A stretch of 34,058 nt of DNA from an uncultured Arachnia sp. (GCA_934636715.1 CAKUBE010000015.1:1-34058), one strand, 5' to 3'. Numbered from the stretch's first letter, positions 14,136-22,413 are shown. Translations and numbers: made by a program. Notes: generated by a model not told the origin, from the letters alone.

Positions 14136-15626
14136 ATGGACCTCCTCCTGCTTCTCCTGGCTCTCATTCTCGGCGCCGCCGTCGGTTTCTGGGTGGCCCG
14201 CGCCACGGGCGCCACGCCGGCCCCGGAGCAGTCCGATGCGCATCCGCGCGCGCTCACGGCCGCGCAGGAGGAGGCGTCGACGGCGCGGGCGGAGGCGATG
14301 CGCGCCCGCGAGGAGTTGGCGGCCGTCCGGGCAGACGCGACGCGCCAGTTGGTCGAAGCCGCCGAGTTGCGCACCACCGTCGCCGAGGCGCAGCGGCTCG
14401 CCGCGGAGGCGAGGGGCGAGACGGCGCGGGTGGCCGCGCAGGTCGCCGCCGCGACGGCACAGCGCGACGCGGCGGTGCAGAAGGCGGAGGAGCAGGCGGC
14501 GGACCGCGAGGCGCTGCTGAACCAGTTCAAGGTGCTGAGTGCCGAGTCGCTGGACAGACAGGGCAGGCAGGCGGACGCGGCCACCGAGCAGCGACTGAAG
14601 GTCACCGAGCAGTTGGTCGCGCCGCTCACCGACGGGCTGCGGCAGATGCAGGAGAAGCTGCAGCTGGTCGAGCTCGACCGGGCCCGCATGGCGGCGGAAC
14701 TCAGCGAGCAGGTCGCGGCCGTGCAGCGCTCCGGCGAGGCCATCCGCCGCGAGACCACCAGCCTGTCCAACGCGCTGCGCACGCCGCAGGTCCGCGGCGC
14801 GTGGGGAGAGCGCAGCCTGAAGCGCATCGTCGAGATCTCCGGCCTCACCGAACGCTGCGACTTCGACACGCAACAGACCTACGCCTCCGACGACGGCAGG
14901 TTCCGCCCGGACCTCCGGGTCAATCTCCCCGCGGGCAAGGTCATCTTCGTCGACTCCAAGGTGCCGCTGGCCGCCATGCTCGAGGCGTACAACACCGAGG
15001 ACGAGGCCCAGCAGCGCACGCACTTCCTGTCCTTCGCGCGCAACGTGCGCGCCCACATCGATCAACTCTCCGACAAGGGGTATTGGCAGCTCGACCTCGG
15101 TTCGCCGGAGTTCGTGGTCCTCTACCTGCCGTCCGACGAGATCTACCGCCTCGCTCTCGAGCAGTTGCCGGACCTGCACGACTATGCCACGCGCAAGCAC
15201 ATCGTCCTCTCCTCCCCTGGCCTGCTGATCCCGCAGTTGCAGATCGTGGCCAACGGGTGGAAGCAGGTGGCGCTCGCGGAGACCGCCGGGCAGATCTCGA
15301 AGCTCGGCCGCGAGTTGCACCAGCGCCTCGCCACCCTCGGCGCCCACTTCGACAAGCTGGGCCGCTCGCTCACCAGCTCCGTGAAGGCGTACAACAGCGC
15401 CGTCGCCACGCTGGAGAGCCGCGTCATGGTCTCGGCGCGCCGCTTCCGCGATCTGGAGATCACCGACGAGGACCTCCCACAGCTCGACCCGCTCGCCGAG
15501 ACCACCCGCCAGCCTGCCGTCGCCGAGATGATCACGTACGCCGAGGAGCGCGGCCGCGAGCGCACCCTCTTCACCGACGACGCCCTCGAGGCCGCGCCGC
15601 TGCGCCAGCTCCGCCGAGAGGGTTGA
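14136..15626 (+). CDS. rmuC: DNA recombination protein RmuC
   Basis: A protein of 496 residues. The N-terminal membrane segment is MDLLLLLLALILGAAVGFWV. A long Ala/Glu/Arg-rich coiled coil follows (about 40-190). The RmuC domain is about 205-440, with VRGAWGE (226-232), FRPDLRVNLPAGKVIFVDSK and GSPEFVVLYLPSDEIY. RmuC limits inversions at short inverted repeats in E. coli and is thought to be a restriction-endonuclease-fold nuclease; the mechanism is not established. The start is fixed by the membrane helix and the TAGCTT -10. It stands alone, divergent from the M18 gene and followed by ilvA behind its own promoter. Confidence 0.92.
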   Translation: MDLLLLLLALILGAAVGFWVARATGATPAPEQSDAHPRALTAAQEEASTARAEAMRAREELAAVRADATRQLVEAAELRTTVAEAQRLAAEARGETARVAAQVAAATAQRDAAVQKAEEQAADREALLNQFKVLSAESLDRQGRQADAATEQRLKVTEQLVAPLTDGLRQMQEKLQLVELDRARMAAELSEQVAAVQRSGEAIRRETTSLSNALRTPQVRGAWGERSLKRIVEISGLTERCDFDTQQTYASDDGRFRPDLRVNLPAGKVIFVDSKVPLAAMLEAYNTEDEAQQRTHFLSFARNVRAHIDQLSDKGYWQLDLGSPEFVVLYLPSDEIYRLALEQLPDLHDYATRKHIVLSSPGLLIPQLQIVANGWKQVALAETAGQISKLGRELHQRLATLGAHFDKLGRSLTSSVKAYNSAVATLESRVMVSARRFRDLEITDEDLPQLDPLAETTRQPAVAEMITYAEERGRERTLFTDDALEAAPLRQLRREG

Positions 15627-15670
15627 TAGCTTCTCCTCCGTCGCGGCCCGGCTCACGCAGCGTGAGGGTG

Positions 15671-15676
15671 CACAAT
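15671..15676 (+). promoter_or_regulatory. Leaderless -10 (CACAAT) of ilvA
   Basis: CACAAT lies 7 bases before the ATG at 15684. An alternative ATG at 15675 would overlap this hexamer, which argues for the later start. Confidence 0.45.
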
Positions 15677-15683
15677 GGCACGC

Positions 15684-16952
15684 ATGACCGCCCTCTCCGA
15701 ACTCGCCGCACAGGTCCCCGACGCCGTTAACCGGCTGGCCGGCATCGCGCGCCGCACCCCGGTGCACCTCGACGAGCGGCTCTCGACCGCGACGGGCGCG
15801 CAGATCTGGCTGAAGCGCGAGGATCTGCAGCCGGTGCGCTCCTACAAGCTGCGCGGCGCCTACAACCTGATGGCGCAGCTGTCCGACGACGCGAAAGCCG
15901 CGGGCGTCGTCTGCGCGTCCGCCGGCAACCACGGCCAGGGCGTCGCCTATTCCGCCGCCGCGCTCGGGATGCACGCCACCGTCGTGGTGCCGCACACGAC
16001 GCCGCGGCAGAAGCGGCAACGCATCGTCGACCTCGGCCGCGGCCAGGTCGACCTCGTGCTCCACGGCGCCACCTACGACGAGGCCTCCGACGAGGCCGCG
16101 CGGATGTCCGCGAACGACGGCAGGGTCCTCGTCCCCGCCTTCAACGATCCGCGCACCGCGGCGGGGCAGGCCACGGTGCTCGTGGAGTCGATCGAGCAGC
16201 TGGGCTTCGTGCCGGACATCGTCGTCGTCCCGGTCGGCGGGGGCGGGCTCCTCGCGGGGGTCGCCGCGTGGCTGCAGTCATCGCATCCCGAGGTGCGCAT
16301 CGTCGGCGTCGAGCCCGAGGGGGCACCCTGCATCGCCGCCGCGCTGTCGGCGGGCCGCCCCGTCACGCTCAAGAACATCGACACGTTCGTCGACGGCGCC
16401 GCCGTCCGCCGCGCGGGCGACTACACGTTCGAGGTGATCCGCGAGGCCAACGTGGAACTCGTCCGCGTGCCCGAGGGCCAGGTGTGCAGCGAGATGCTGA
16501 CCATGTACCAGACCGACGGCATCATCGCCGAGCCCGCCGGAGCGCTCGCCGCCGCGGCGCTTCCGAGCGGCGGCCCCGGCCCGCGCATCCAGATCCCGAC
16601 CGGCTCCCGCGTGCTCGTGCTGGTCTCCGGCGGCAACAACGACGTCTCCCGCTACGCCGAGGTCGTCGAGCGCTCGCTGATCCACGAGGGCAGGAAGCGC
16701 TACTTCCTGGTCGACTTCCCACAGCAGCCCGGCGCCCTGCGCATGTTCCTCGACTCCGTGCTGGGCCCGGACGACGACATCACCTACTTCGAGTACGTGA
16801 AGCGCAACAACCGCGAGACCGGCCCCGCGCTCGTCGGCGTGGAGCTGGGCAACCCGGGCGATTACCGCTTCCTGCTGGAACGCATCGGCGAGTGCGGCAT
16901 GAAGGCGGAGGAGGTCGCCTACGACAGTCCGTACTTCCAGTTCCTGGTGTAG
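15684..16952 (+). CDS. ilvA: Threonine ammonia-lyase, biosynthetic, short ACT form
   Basis: A protein of 422 residues that deaminates threonine to 2-oxobutanoate, the first step to isoleucine. The PLP lysine lies in RSYKLRGAYN (K55 from this start), the substrate loop is SAGNHGQG, and the phosphate-binding loop is PVGGGGLLAG. About 90 C-terminal residues (from KRYFLVDFPQQPGALR) form a single ACT-like regulatory domain, as in Corynebacterium-type IlvA, where isoleucine inhibits. I prefer ATG 15684 over ATG 15675 (three residues longer) because the earlier codon would sit in the likely -10. Its stop is 4 bases from the convergent ispH stop. Confidence 0.92.
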   Translation: MTALSELAAQVPDAVNRLAGIARRTPVHLDERLSTATGAQIWLKREDLQPVRSYKLRGAYNLMAQLSDDAKAAGVVCASAGNHGQGVAYSAAALGMHATVVVPHTTPRQKRQRIVDLGRGQVDLVLHGATYDEASDEAARMSANDGRVLVPAFNDPRTAAGQATVLVESIEQLGFVPDIVVVPVGGGGLLAGVAAWLQSSHPEVRIVGVEPEGAPCIAAALSAGRPVTLKNIDTFVDGAAVRRAGDYTFEVIREANVELVRVPEGQVCSEMLTMYQTDGIIAEPAGALAAAALPSGGPGPRIQIPTGSRVLVLVSGGNNDVSRYAEVVERSLIHEGRKRYFLVDFPQQPGALRMFLDSVLGPDDDITYFEYVKRNNRETGPALVGVELGNPGDYRFLLERIGECGMKAEEVAYDSPYFQFLV

Positions 16953-16956
16953 CGGG

Positions 16957-17925
16957 TCAGTGCTTGACGGCGCGGCGGAGGTCCTTGCGGAGCTCCGGCG
17001 GGAGGGCGAACGTGAGCGTCTCCTCGGTCAGGCGCTCCTCGACCGCGGCGGGGTAGCCGCGCTCCTCGAGGAAGGTCAGCACGCCCTGGACGAGATCGTC
17101 GGGGACCGACGCGCCGCTGGTCACGCCCACCGTCGCGACGCCCTCGAGCCAGGCGGGGTCGATCTCCCCCGCGTTGTCCACGCGGTACGACGCCTTGGCC
17201 CCGGCCTCGAGCGCGACCTCGACGAGGCGCACGGAGTTCGACGAGTTCTGGGAACCGACCACGATCATGAGGTCGCACCCGCCCTGCGCGATCTGCTTGA
17301 CCGCGAGCTGCCGGTTCTGCGTCGCGTAGCAGATGTCGTCTGACGGCGGATCCATCAGCAGCGGGAACTTCTCCCGCAGCCGGCCCACGGTCTCCAAGGT
17401 CTCGTCGACAGAGAGCGTCGTCTGGCTCAGCCACGCGAGGTTGGTGCCCTCGGGGATCTCCAGGCCGTCGACGTCCGACGGCGACTGCACGAGCGTCGTC
17501 TGCTCCGGCGCCTCGCCCATGGTGCCCTCGACCTCCTCGTGCCCGGCGTGTCCGATGAGGAGGATCTGCGTGCCCTGGCCCGCGAACCGCTTGGCCTCGT
17601 GGTGCACCTTGGTGACCAACGGGCAGGTCGCGTCGATGGTCTTCAGCGAGCGCTGGGCGGCCTCGGCGTGCACCGCGGGCGATACGCCGTGCGCGGAGAA
17701 CACCACCGTCGCGCCCGCGGGCACCTCATCGAGTTCCTCGACGAAGACAGCGCCGCGCGACTCCAGCGTCTCGACGACGTGCCGGTTGTGCACGATCTGC
17801 TTGCGCACGTAGACGGGCGGGCCGTAGAGGTCGAGCGCCTTCTCGACGGTGACGACGGCGCGGTCGACGCCCGCGCAGTAGCCACGGGGCGCGGCGACGA
17901 CAACTCGCTTCGATTCGGTGCTCAT
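16957..17925 (-). CDS. ispH: 4-hydroxy-3-methylbut-2-enyl diphosphate reductase IspH (LytB)
   Basis: A protein of 322 residues that makes IPP and DMAPP in the last step of the MEP pathway. The three Cys ligands of the iron-sulfur cluster are C17 (GYCAGV), C101 (DATCPL) and C217 (GGCDLM). Substrate-binding His residues H46, H79 and H129 ([11 protein letters not shown]) are present, as are the [10 protein letters not shown] and SGASVP segments. The start is ATG 17925, two codons inside the longest frame, because TAGACT lies 7 bases upstream. The pathway links it to the cis-prenyltransferase gene 3 kb away. Confidence 0.95.
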   Translation of the reverse strand: MSTESKRVVVAAPRGYCAGVDRAVVTVEKALDLYGPPVYVRKQIVHNRHVVETLESRGAVFVEELDEVPAGATVVFSAHGVSPAVHAEAAQRSLKTIDATCPLVTKVHHEAKRFAGQGTQILLIGHAGHEEVEGTMGEAPEQTTLVQSPSDVDGLEIPEGTNLAWLSQTTLSVDETLETVGRLREKFPLLMDPPSDDICYATQNRQLAVKQIAQGGCDLMIVVGSQNSSNSVRLVEVALEAGAKASYRVDNAGEIDPAWLEGVATVGVTSGASVPDDLVQGVLTFLEERGYPAAVEERLTEETLTFALPPELRKDLRRAVKH

Positions 17926-17932
17926 GGGCAAC

Positions 17933-17938
17933 AGTCTA
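17933..17938 (-). promoter_or_regulatory. Leaderless -10 (TAGACT) of ispH, shared with a stop codon
   Basis: Minus-strand TAGACT lies 7 bases before the ispH ATG. Its first three bases are the TAG stop of the upstream HAD gene. Confidence 0.55.
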
Positions 17939-18769
17939 CGAGGCGCCGGGGTGCTCCCAGTCCTGAGCGGCGAGGCGCTCCACGACGAGGGCGATGCCGT
18001 CCTCGTCGTTGGTCGCCGTCACCTCGTCGGCGACGGCGATCAGGTCGGGGATCGCGTTGCCCATCGCGACGCCGAGCCCTGCCCACGTGAGGAGCTCGAC
18101 GTCGTTCTCGTTGTCCCCGAACGCGACGACCTCATCGGGCGCGATGCCATACGCGGCGGCGAGCCGCGCCACGCCCGTCGCCTTGCTCACACCTCCGGCG
18201 GCGACCTCGATGAACGGCGCTCCCGACGACGTCGGCGCACAGCCCGGCACGGAGAGCTCGCGCGCCGCGGCGAGCAGCACGTCGGGGCCCACGTCCGAGC
18301 CTCGGATCACCAGCTTCGACGTGCCCTCCGCCAGCACGTCGTCGAGGTCGAACTCGGAGACGTCGCCGCGCCGACCGTGATCGCCCGGATCCATGAGCCC
18401 GACGTACCCGCGCTGCGGCACGAACGTGGCCCCGGCGTCGCGCACCGACACGCACCGCACCGTCGGGAACAGCTCCCTCAGGCCGAGGAACAGCGCGCGC
18501 TGCGCCTCCACCGCGATGGTGTCCTCGAACAGCACCTCGCCGGTCGCCAGGTTGTAGCCGACGGCCCCGTTGGCGCCGAGCACCACACCCTCGGCCAGGA
18601 ACGTGTCCTGCACCACCTCCTCGATCGAGAAGGGCTGCCGTCCAGAGGCGGGGACGACGACGATGCCCGCGTCGCGCGCCTCCCGCAGCGCGAGCAGCGT
18701 CCGGGCGGGAACGCGGTGCCGGGTGTTCAGCAGGGTGCCGTCGAGGTCAGTGGCAATCAGTCGGATCAC
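17936..18769 (-). CDS. Cof-type HAD-IIB sugar/nucleotide phosphatase-like protein
   Basis: A protein of about 277 residues of the Cof/YidA branch of the HAD superfamily. Motif I is DLDGTLL near the N-terminus (the two Asp nucleophile/acid), motif II is VVPASGRQ, the motif III Lys is probably in [12 protein letters not shown], and motif IV is [12 protein letters not shown]. The type IIB cap lies between. Members dephosphorylate small phosphorylated metabolites; the substrate cannot be told. GTG at 18769 is preferred over GTG at 18775 because TAAGGT lies exactly 7 bases before it. It is divergent from xseA. Confidence 0.85.
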   Translation of the reverse strand: MIRLIATDLDGTLLNTRHRVPARTLLALREARDAGIVVVPASGRQPFSIEEVVQDTFLAEGVVLGANGAVGYNLATGEVLFEDTIAVEAQRALFLGLRELFPTVRCVSVRDAGATFVPQRGYVGLMDPGDHGRRGDVSEFDLDDVLAEGTSKLVIRGSDVGPDVLLAAARELSVPGCAPTSSGAPFIEVAAGGVSKATGVARLAAAYGIAPDEVVAFGDNENDVELLTWAGLGVAMGNAIPDLIAVADEVTATNDEDGIALVVERLAAQDWEHPGAS

Positions 18770-18776
18770 GCTCACG

Positions 18777-18782
18777 ACCTTA
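18777..18782 (-). promoter_or_regulatory. Leaderless -10 (TAAGGT) of the HAD gene
   Basis: Minus-strand TAAGGT lies 7 bases before the GTG at 18769. It sits 6 bases from the xseA -10 on the other strand, so the two promoters should compete. Confidence 0.5.
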
Positions 18783-18788
18783 GCCGGG

Positions 18789-18794
18789 TAGGGT
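18789..18794 (+). promoter_or_regulatory. Leaderless -10 (TAGGGT) of xseA
   Basis: TAGGGT lies 7 bases before the ATG at 18802. Confidence 0.5.
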
Positions 18795-18801
18795 TCCGGC
18801 C

Positions 18802-20031
18802 ATGGCCCTCGACAGCTCGGCGGAGCACCCGCAGCCGCTCGGGCGCGTCATCGGCGCGATCAAGGACTGGGTGGGGCGCTGCGGCGAGATCTGGGTCGAC
18901 GCGCAGGTGGTCGAGATCAAGCGCCGGGCGGCGCCCACGCAGTTCCTGACCTTCCGCGACCGGGTGGCCAACATGTCGGCCCGCGTCACCGTCTCGTCCC
19001 TCGTGCTCGACGCCGCCGGCCCCCTCCCCGAAGGATCCCGCGTAACCGCGCGCGTCCGCCCGCGGGTGTGGGACCGCGACACGTCGCTCAGCTTCGAATG
19101 CCTCGAGATCCGGGTCGCGGGCGAGGGCCGCCTCCTCGCGCAACTCGAGCAGCTCAAGCGCAAGCTCCAGGCCGAGGGCCTGTTCGAGCCGCACCGCAAA
19201 CGCCGCCTTCCCGTGTTGCCGCGCGCGATCGGGCTGATCACGGGCAAGGACTCCGACGCCGAGCGCGACGTCGTCACCACCGTCCATCGGCGCTGGCCCG
19301 CGGCGGTCGTCCGGACCCGTCACGCGCTGGTGCAAGGCCCGACGGCGGCCGAGTCCGTGATGACCGCGCTCGCCGCCTTCGACGCCGACCCCGCCGTGGA
19401 CGTCATCATCATCGCCCGCGGCGGGGGCTCACTCGAGGACCTCCTCGCCTTCTCCGACGAGGGGCTCGTCCGGGCGGTCGTCGGCGCCCGCACGCCCATC
19501 GTCACGGCGATCGGCCACGAGGCCGACCAACCGCTGGTCGACTACGTCGCCGACCTCCGCGCCTCCACCCCCACCGATGCGGGCAAGCGCGTCGTCCCCG
19601 ACCACGCCGACGAGTCGGCCGGGCTCGTCCTGGCCCGCGCCCGGCTGGCGCGGGCCGTCGACACCCTGCTCGCGGCCGAACAGGACCGCCTCGACGCCGT
19701 GCGCACCCGCCCCGTGATGGTCGACCCCACCAGCGCGTTCGCCGCGCACTACGACCGGCTGACGCACCTGCGCCACCGGCTGAACGCCGCGGTCGACCGC
19801 ACGCTCCAGGCCGAACAGGCGGACCTCCGGGCCGCCGTCGGCACCATCCGGGCGCTCTCGCCGCAGCGCACGCTCCAGCGCGGCTACGCGGTCCTGGTCG
19901 ACGACGCGCATCAGTCCGTCTCCAGCGTCGCCGACACCGCGGCCGGCGCCCGCATCCAGGCCTATCTCGCCGACGGCGAGCTCACGCTCGACGTCGTCGC
20001 CCTCACCCCCAAGGAGGTCCCCCATGGCTGA
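18802..20031 (+). CDS. xseA: Exodeoxyribonuclease VII large subunit
   Basis: A protein of 409 residues. The OB-fold DNA-binding domain is N-terminal (about 12-105, including WVDAQVVEIK). The catalytic domain has IGLITGKDSDAERDV, IARGGGSLEDLLAF and TPIVTAIGHEADQPL, followed by VADLRASTPTDAG. A coiled-coil region follows, then a C-terminal segment with SPQRTLQRGYAVL. With XseB it degrades single-stranded DNA from both ends in repair. It overlaps xseB by 8 bases, typical of this pair. Confidence 0.95.
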   Translation: MALDSSAEHPQPLGRVIGAIKDWVGRCGEIWVDAQVVEIKRRAAPTQFLTFRDRVANMSARVTVSSLVLDAAGPLPEGSRVTARVRPRVWDRDTSLSFECLEIRVAGEGRLLAQLEQLKRKLQAEGLFEPHRKRRLPVLPRAIGLITGKDSDAERDVVTTVHRRWPAAVVRTRHALVQGPTAAESVMTALAAFDADPAVDVIIIARGGGSLEDLLAFSDEGLVRAVVGARTPIVTAIGHEADQPLVDYVADLRASTPTDAGKRVVPDHADESAGLVLARARLARAVDTLLAAEQDRLDAVRTRPVMVDPTSAFAAHYDRLTHLRHRLNAAVDRTLQAEQADLRAAVGTIRALSPQRTLQRGYAVLVDDAHQSVSSVADTAAGARIQAYLADGELTLDVVALTPKEVPHG

Positions 20032-20215
20032 GCAGGAACCCACCTACGAGCAGGCGCGCGACGAGCTCATGCGCGTCGTGCAGCAACTGGAGTCCGGCGG
20101 TGCGTCATTGGCCGAGTCGATGGCGCTCTGGCAGCGCGGCGAGAAGCTCGCCGAGGTCTGTCAGGGGTTCCTCGACGGCGCCCGCGAGCAGGTCGCCGCG
20201 TCTCGGAAAGACTAA
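20024..20215 (+). CDS. xseB: Exodeoxyribonuclease VII small subunit
   Basis: A small helical protein of 63 residues, the usual XseB size, with the family pattern YEQARDELMRVVQQLESGGA then SLAESMALWQRGEKLA. It binds the coiled coil of XseA to form the active complex. A perfect AAGGAGGTCC (20011-20020), inside the xseA coding sequence, precedes the ATG at 20024, showing translational coupling. Its stop is interleaved with that of the convergent DUF4245 gene. Confidence 0.92.
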   Translation: MAEQEPTYEQARDELMRVVQQLESGGASLAESMALWQRGEKLAEVCQGFLDGAREQVAASRKD

Positions 20216-20772
20216 CCCTGAGGTGCCGCCTCGGTCAGCGTCGCGGCGAACGCCTCCAGAGCCACGAAGTCCGCGTCCGCCGCGATGACCGCCGTGTCGG
20301 CCTCTCCCGCGCTCACCAGCGAGCTCGTGCGGCCGTCCTTGCTCTCGTACCGCTCCCAGGACCGTCCCGCGGCCACGACCTCGCCGCCGACGGCGTGGCC
20401 CTCCCTCGTCGCGGCCCGCACGAAGGCCGTCTCCGCGCCGTCGCGCTGTTGCAGGCCGAAGTAGATCTCGTCGGGCGACAGGTAGCCGACCTGCCAGGAG
20501 TTGGCCTCGGCGGGCTCGCCGGTGATCCACGGCTGACCCTCCGTGGCCCAGGCCGCGCGCACGGGGGTCCATCCTTCGCCCAGCCCCTCGGCGACGAGCA
20601 GCGGGTAGGGCGACTCGACGGTCGCGCGCTTCAGCTGGGCCGCGACGTCGACCCGCTGCGGCTCCTCCTCGCCCGGCGAGGAGAAGAAGAAGACGAGCAA
20701 CAGCACGGGGATGACGATCACGGCCATGGAGATGACCATGTCCCGCGAGCGGGAGTTCGGGTTGCGAGCCAT
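20212..20772 (-). CDS. DUF4245-family membrane-anchored protein
   Basis: A protein of 186 residues with one N-terminal membrane helix (MVISMAVIVIPVLLLVFFF, about 12-30) and an extracytoplasmic domain. It shows the DUF4245 pattern: YPLLVAEGLGEGWTPVRAAW, then WQVGYLSPDEIYFGLQQ and a C-terminal WERYESKDGRTSSLV. The family is confined to actinobacteria and its role is unknown. The ATG at 20772 has TAGTCT 6 bases upstream. Its stop overlaps the convergent xseB stop by three bases (CTAA). Confidence 0.8.
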   Translation of the reverse strand: MARNPNSRSRDMVISMAVIVIPVLLLVFFFSSPGEEEPQRVDVAAQLKRATVESPYPLLVAEGLGEGWTPVRAAWATEGQPWITGEPAEANSWQVGYLSPDEIYFGLQQRDGAETAFVRAATREGHAVGGEVVAAGRSWERYESKDGRTSSLVSAGEADTAVIAADADFVALEAFAATLTEAAPQG

Positions 20773-20778
20773 GGGTAC

Positions 20779-20784
20779 AGACTA
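20779..20784 (-). promoter_or_regulatory. Leaderless -10 (TAGTCT) of the DUF4245 gene
   Basis: Minus-strand TAGTCT lies 6 bases before the ATG at 20772 and abuts the repeat at 20784-20841. Confidence 0.45.
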
Positions 20785-20841
20785 TTGGCTTCGACACGCC
20801 GACTCGGCTAGCGCCTCGTGCGGCGGCTCAACCAGCGGTCA
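20784..20841. repeat. Third, diverged copy of the 56-bp repeat
   Basis: It opens ATTGGCTTCGACACG and ends GGCTCAACCAGCGGTCA like copies A and B, with a different core (CCGACTCGGCTAGCGCC). It fills almost all of the gap between the cis-prenyltransferase and DUF4245 genes. Its last TCA is the complement of the cis-prenyltransferase stop codon. Confidence 0.75.
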
Positions 20842-21639
20842 GCGGCCGAAGCGGCGCTCGCGCTGCGTGTAGGCGCGGAGGGCTCGGACGAAGTCGACGC
20901 GGCGGAAGTCCGGCCAGAGCGCCTCGCAGAAGTAGAACTCGCTGTGCGCCGACTGCCACAGCAGGAAGCCGGACAGCCGCTGCTCGCCGGAGGTGCGGAT
21001 GATGAGGTCGGGGTCGGGCTGTCCCTTGGTGTAGAGGTGCTGCGAGATCTCCTCGATCTCGAGCGTCTGCGCCACGTCCTCCAGCGTCGCGCCCTCGGCG
21101 GCGCGGGAGGCGAGCAGGGAACGGACGGCGTCGCGCAGTTCCATGCGCCCGCCATAGGCGATGGCGACGTTGACGTGCATGCCCTGCACGCCGTCGGTGG
21201 CCGCCGAGGACCGGCGCAGGGACTCGGCGACGTCGTCCGGGAGCAGCTCCAGCGCGCCGACGGCCTGGACCCGCCATCGGCCGGTCGCCGCGAGGTCGGC
21301 GACGAGCTGGTCGATGACGCCGAGCAGGTCCGTCAGCTCATCGGCCCCGGAGCGCTGGAGATTCTCGGTGCTCAGCACCCACAAGGTGATGACCTGGAGG
21401 TCGGCGTCGTCGCACCACTCGACGAACTCGACGAGCCGCGCGGCCCCCGCGCGATAGCCGGCGACGAGCGGCTCCCCCGGCGCGTTCATCCGCGCCCAGC
21501 GGCGGTTGCCGTCGGCGAGAACGGCGACGTGGCGAGGCAGGGAGGCACGGTCGAGGTGCTCGAGCACGCCGCGCTCGTAGGTGGCGTACATCCATCGAGG
21601 CGGCCAGAACCGCTCAACCACCCGCTCCCACCACGCCAT
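20839..21639 (-). CDS. uppS: Short-chain cis-prenyltransferase (Rv1086-like polyprenyl diphosphate synthase)
   Basis: A protein of 266 residues of the UppS family. The catalytic Asp is in LADGNRRWAR (D43), the allylic site is around LSTENLQRSG, and the C-terminal signature is IRTSGEQRLSGFLLWQSAHS with YTKGQPDPDL before it. The text closely follows mycobacterial Rv1086, a Z-farnesyl diphosphate synthase feeding decaprenyl-phosphate synthesis, so a short product is likely; undecaprenyl synthesis is the alternative. The ATG at 21639 has TAGGCT 6 bases upstream. It is divergent from a hemolysin III gene, as in mycobacteria. Confidence 0.88.
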   Translation of the reverse strand: MAWWERVVERFWPPRWMYATYERGVLEHLDRASLPRHVAVLADGNRRWARMNAPGEPLVAGYRAGAARLVEFVEWCDDADLQVITLWVLSTENLQRSGADELTDLLGVIDQLVADLAATGRWRVQAVGALELLPDDVAESLRRSSAATDGVQGMHVNVAIAYGGRMELRDAVRSLLASRAAEGATLEDVAQTLEIEEISQHLYTKGQPDPDLIIRTSGEQRLSGFLLWQSAHSEFYFCEALWPDFRRVDFVRALRAYTQRERRFGR

Positions 21640-21645
21640 ACCGGA

Positions 21646-21651
21646 AGCCTA
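21646..21651 (-). promoter_or_regulatory. Leaderless -10 (TAGGCT) of uppS
   Basis: Minus-strand TAGGCT lies 6 bases before the ATG at 21639. Confidence 0.5.
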
Positions 21652-21699
21652 GTGGCTCGCCGCCGGGCGTCTTGGTTTCGGCACGGATCTCCGCTAACC

Positions 21700-21726
21700 T
21701 ACGGAAGCGTAAGTTACGGAAGCGTA
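21700..21726 (+). promoter_or_regulatory. Tandem TACG-N4-CGTA palindromes before the hemolysin III gene
   Basis: TACGGAAGCGTA occurs twice, at 21700-21711 and 21715-21726, 15 bases apart. CCTACG and CGTAGG at the outer ends make the whole block a larger dyad. The second copy overlaps TAGGTA (21725-21730), a possible -10 close to the ATG at 21736. This is the layout of a repressor operator; I do not know the regulator. Confidence 0.6.
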
Positions 21727-21735
21727 GGTAACGGC

Positions 21736-22413
21736 ATGAGCGCGACAACCCACCCCTCGGGGCTCGACACGACCCTCCCCCTCGCCAAGCCGCGGCTCCG
21801 CGGCTGGCTCCACCTCGGCATGGCTCCCCTCATGCTGGCCACCGGGCTCCTCTTCACGGCCCTGGCACCGACCCTCGCGGGGAGGATCGGCTGCGCGGTC
21901 TACACGCTGTCGGCCGTGCAGCTCTTCGGCACCAGCGCGGCCTACCACCGCGGCACGTGGTCGGAGCGGACGAACGCGATCTTCCGCCGGATCGACCATT
22001 CCAACATCTTCGTGTTCATCGCCGGCAGCTACACGCCCCTGGCGCTCACGCTGCTCGACGGCGCGGCGCGCTGGACGCTGCTCGTCGTGATCTGGTCCAT
22101 CGCCGCCCTCGGCGTGCTCTTCCGCACGGCCTGGCTCGGCGCGCCGCGCTGGTTGTACACGGCGCTGTACGTCGCGATGGGCTGGACCGCCGTCGGATGG
22201 ATGGGCCAGTTCTGGGCCGCGGGCGGGCCCGCCGTCGTCATCCTGCTCATCTTGGGCGGTTTTGTGTACTCGCTGGGCGCCGTCGCGTACGCTACGAAGC
22301 GTCCACAACTATCTCCGATCTGGTTCGGGTTCCACGAAGCGTTCCATGCGTGCACGATCGTGGCTGCGATCCTCCACGCAGTCGCCATTGGTATATCCGT
22401 TTTTTCGCCTTAG
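21736..22413 (+). CDS. trhA: Hemolysin III / PAQR-family membrane protein TrhA
   Basis: A protein of 225 residues with about seven membrane helices. It holds the family's metal-site motifs: SAAYHRGTW after the second helix, RRIDHSNIFVFIAGSYTP, and FHEAFHACTIVAAILH at the C-terminus, whose His residues complete the zinc site. Bacterial members are linked to membrane-lipid homeostasis; the name hemolysin is historical. The ATG at 21736 begins just after two tandem palindromes. Its stop codon lies in the loop of a TTCGCC/GGCGAA hairpin (22404-22419). Confidence 0.87.
   Translation: MSATTHPSGLDTTLPLAKPRLRGWLHLGMAPLMLATGLLFTALAPTLAGRIGCAVYTLSAVQLFGTSAAYHRGTWSERTNAIFRRIDHSNIFVFIAGSYTPLALTLLDGAARWTLLVVIWSIAALGVLFRTAWLGAPRWLYTALYVAMGWTAVGWMGQFWAAGGPAVVILLILGGFVYSLGAVAYATKRPQLSPIWFGFHEAFHACTIVAAILHAVAIGISVFSP

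Noticed and set aside
15675..15683. ATG at 15675 as the ilvA start
   Set aside because: It would overlap the CACAAT -10, whereas the ATG at 15684 has the 7-base spacing seen before other genes; only three residues differ, so this stays a preference.
14052..16064. 670-codon minus-strand open frame opposite rmuC and ilvA
   Set aside because: It is Leu/Arg/Gly-rich shadow coding opposite two well-supported genes, with no ribosome site and no recognisable domain.
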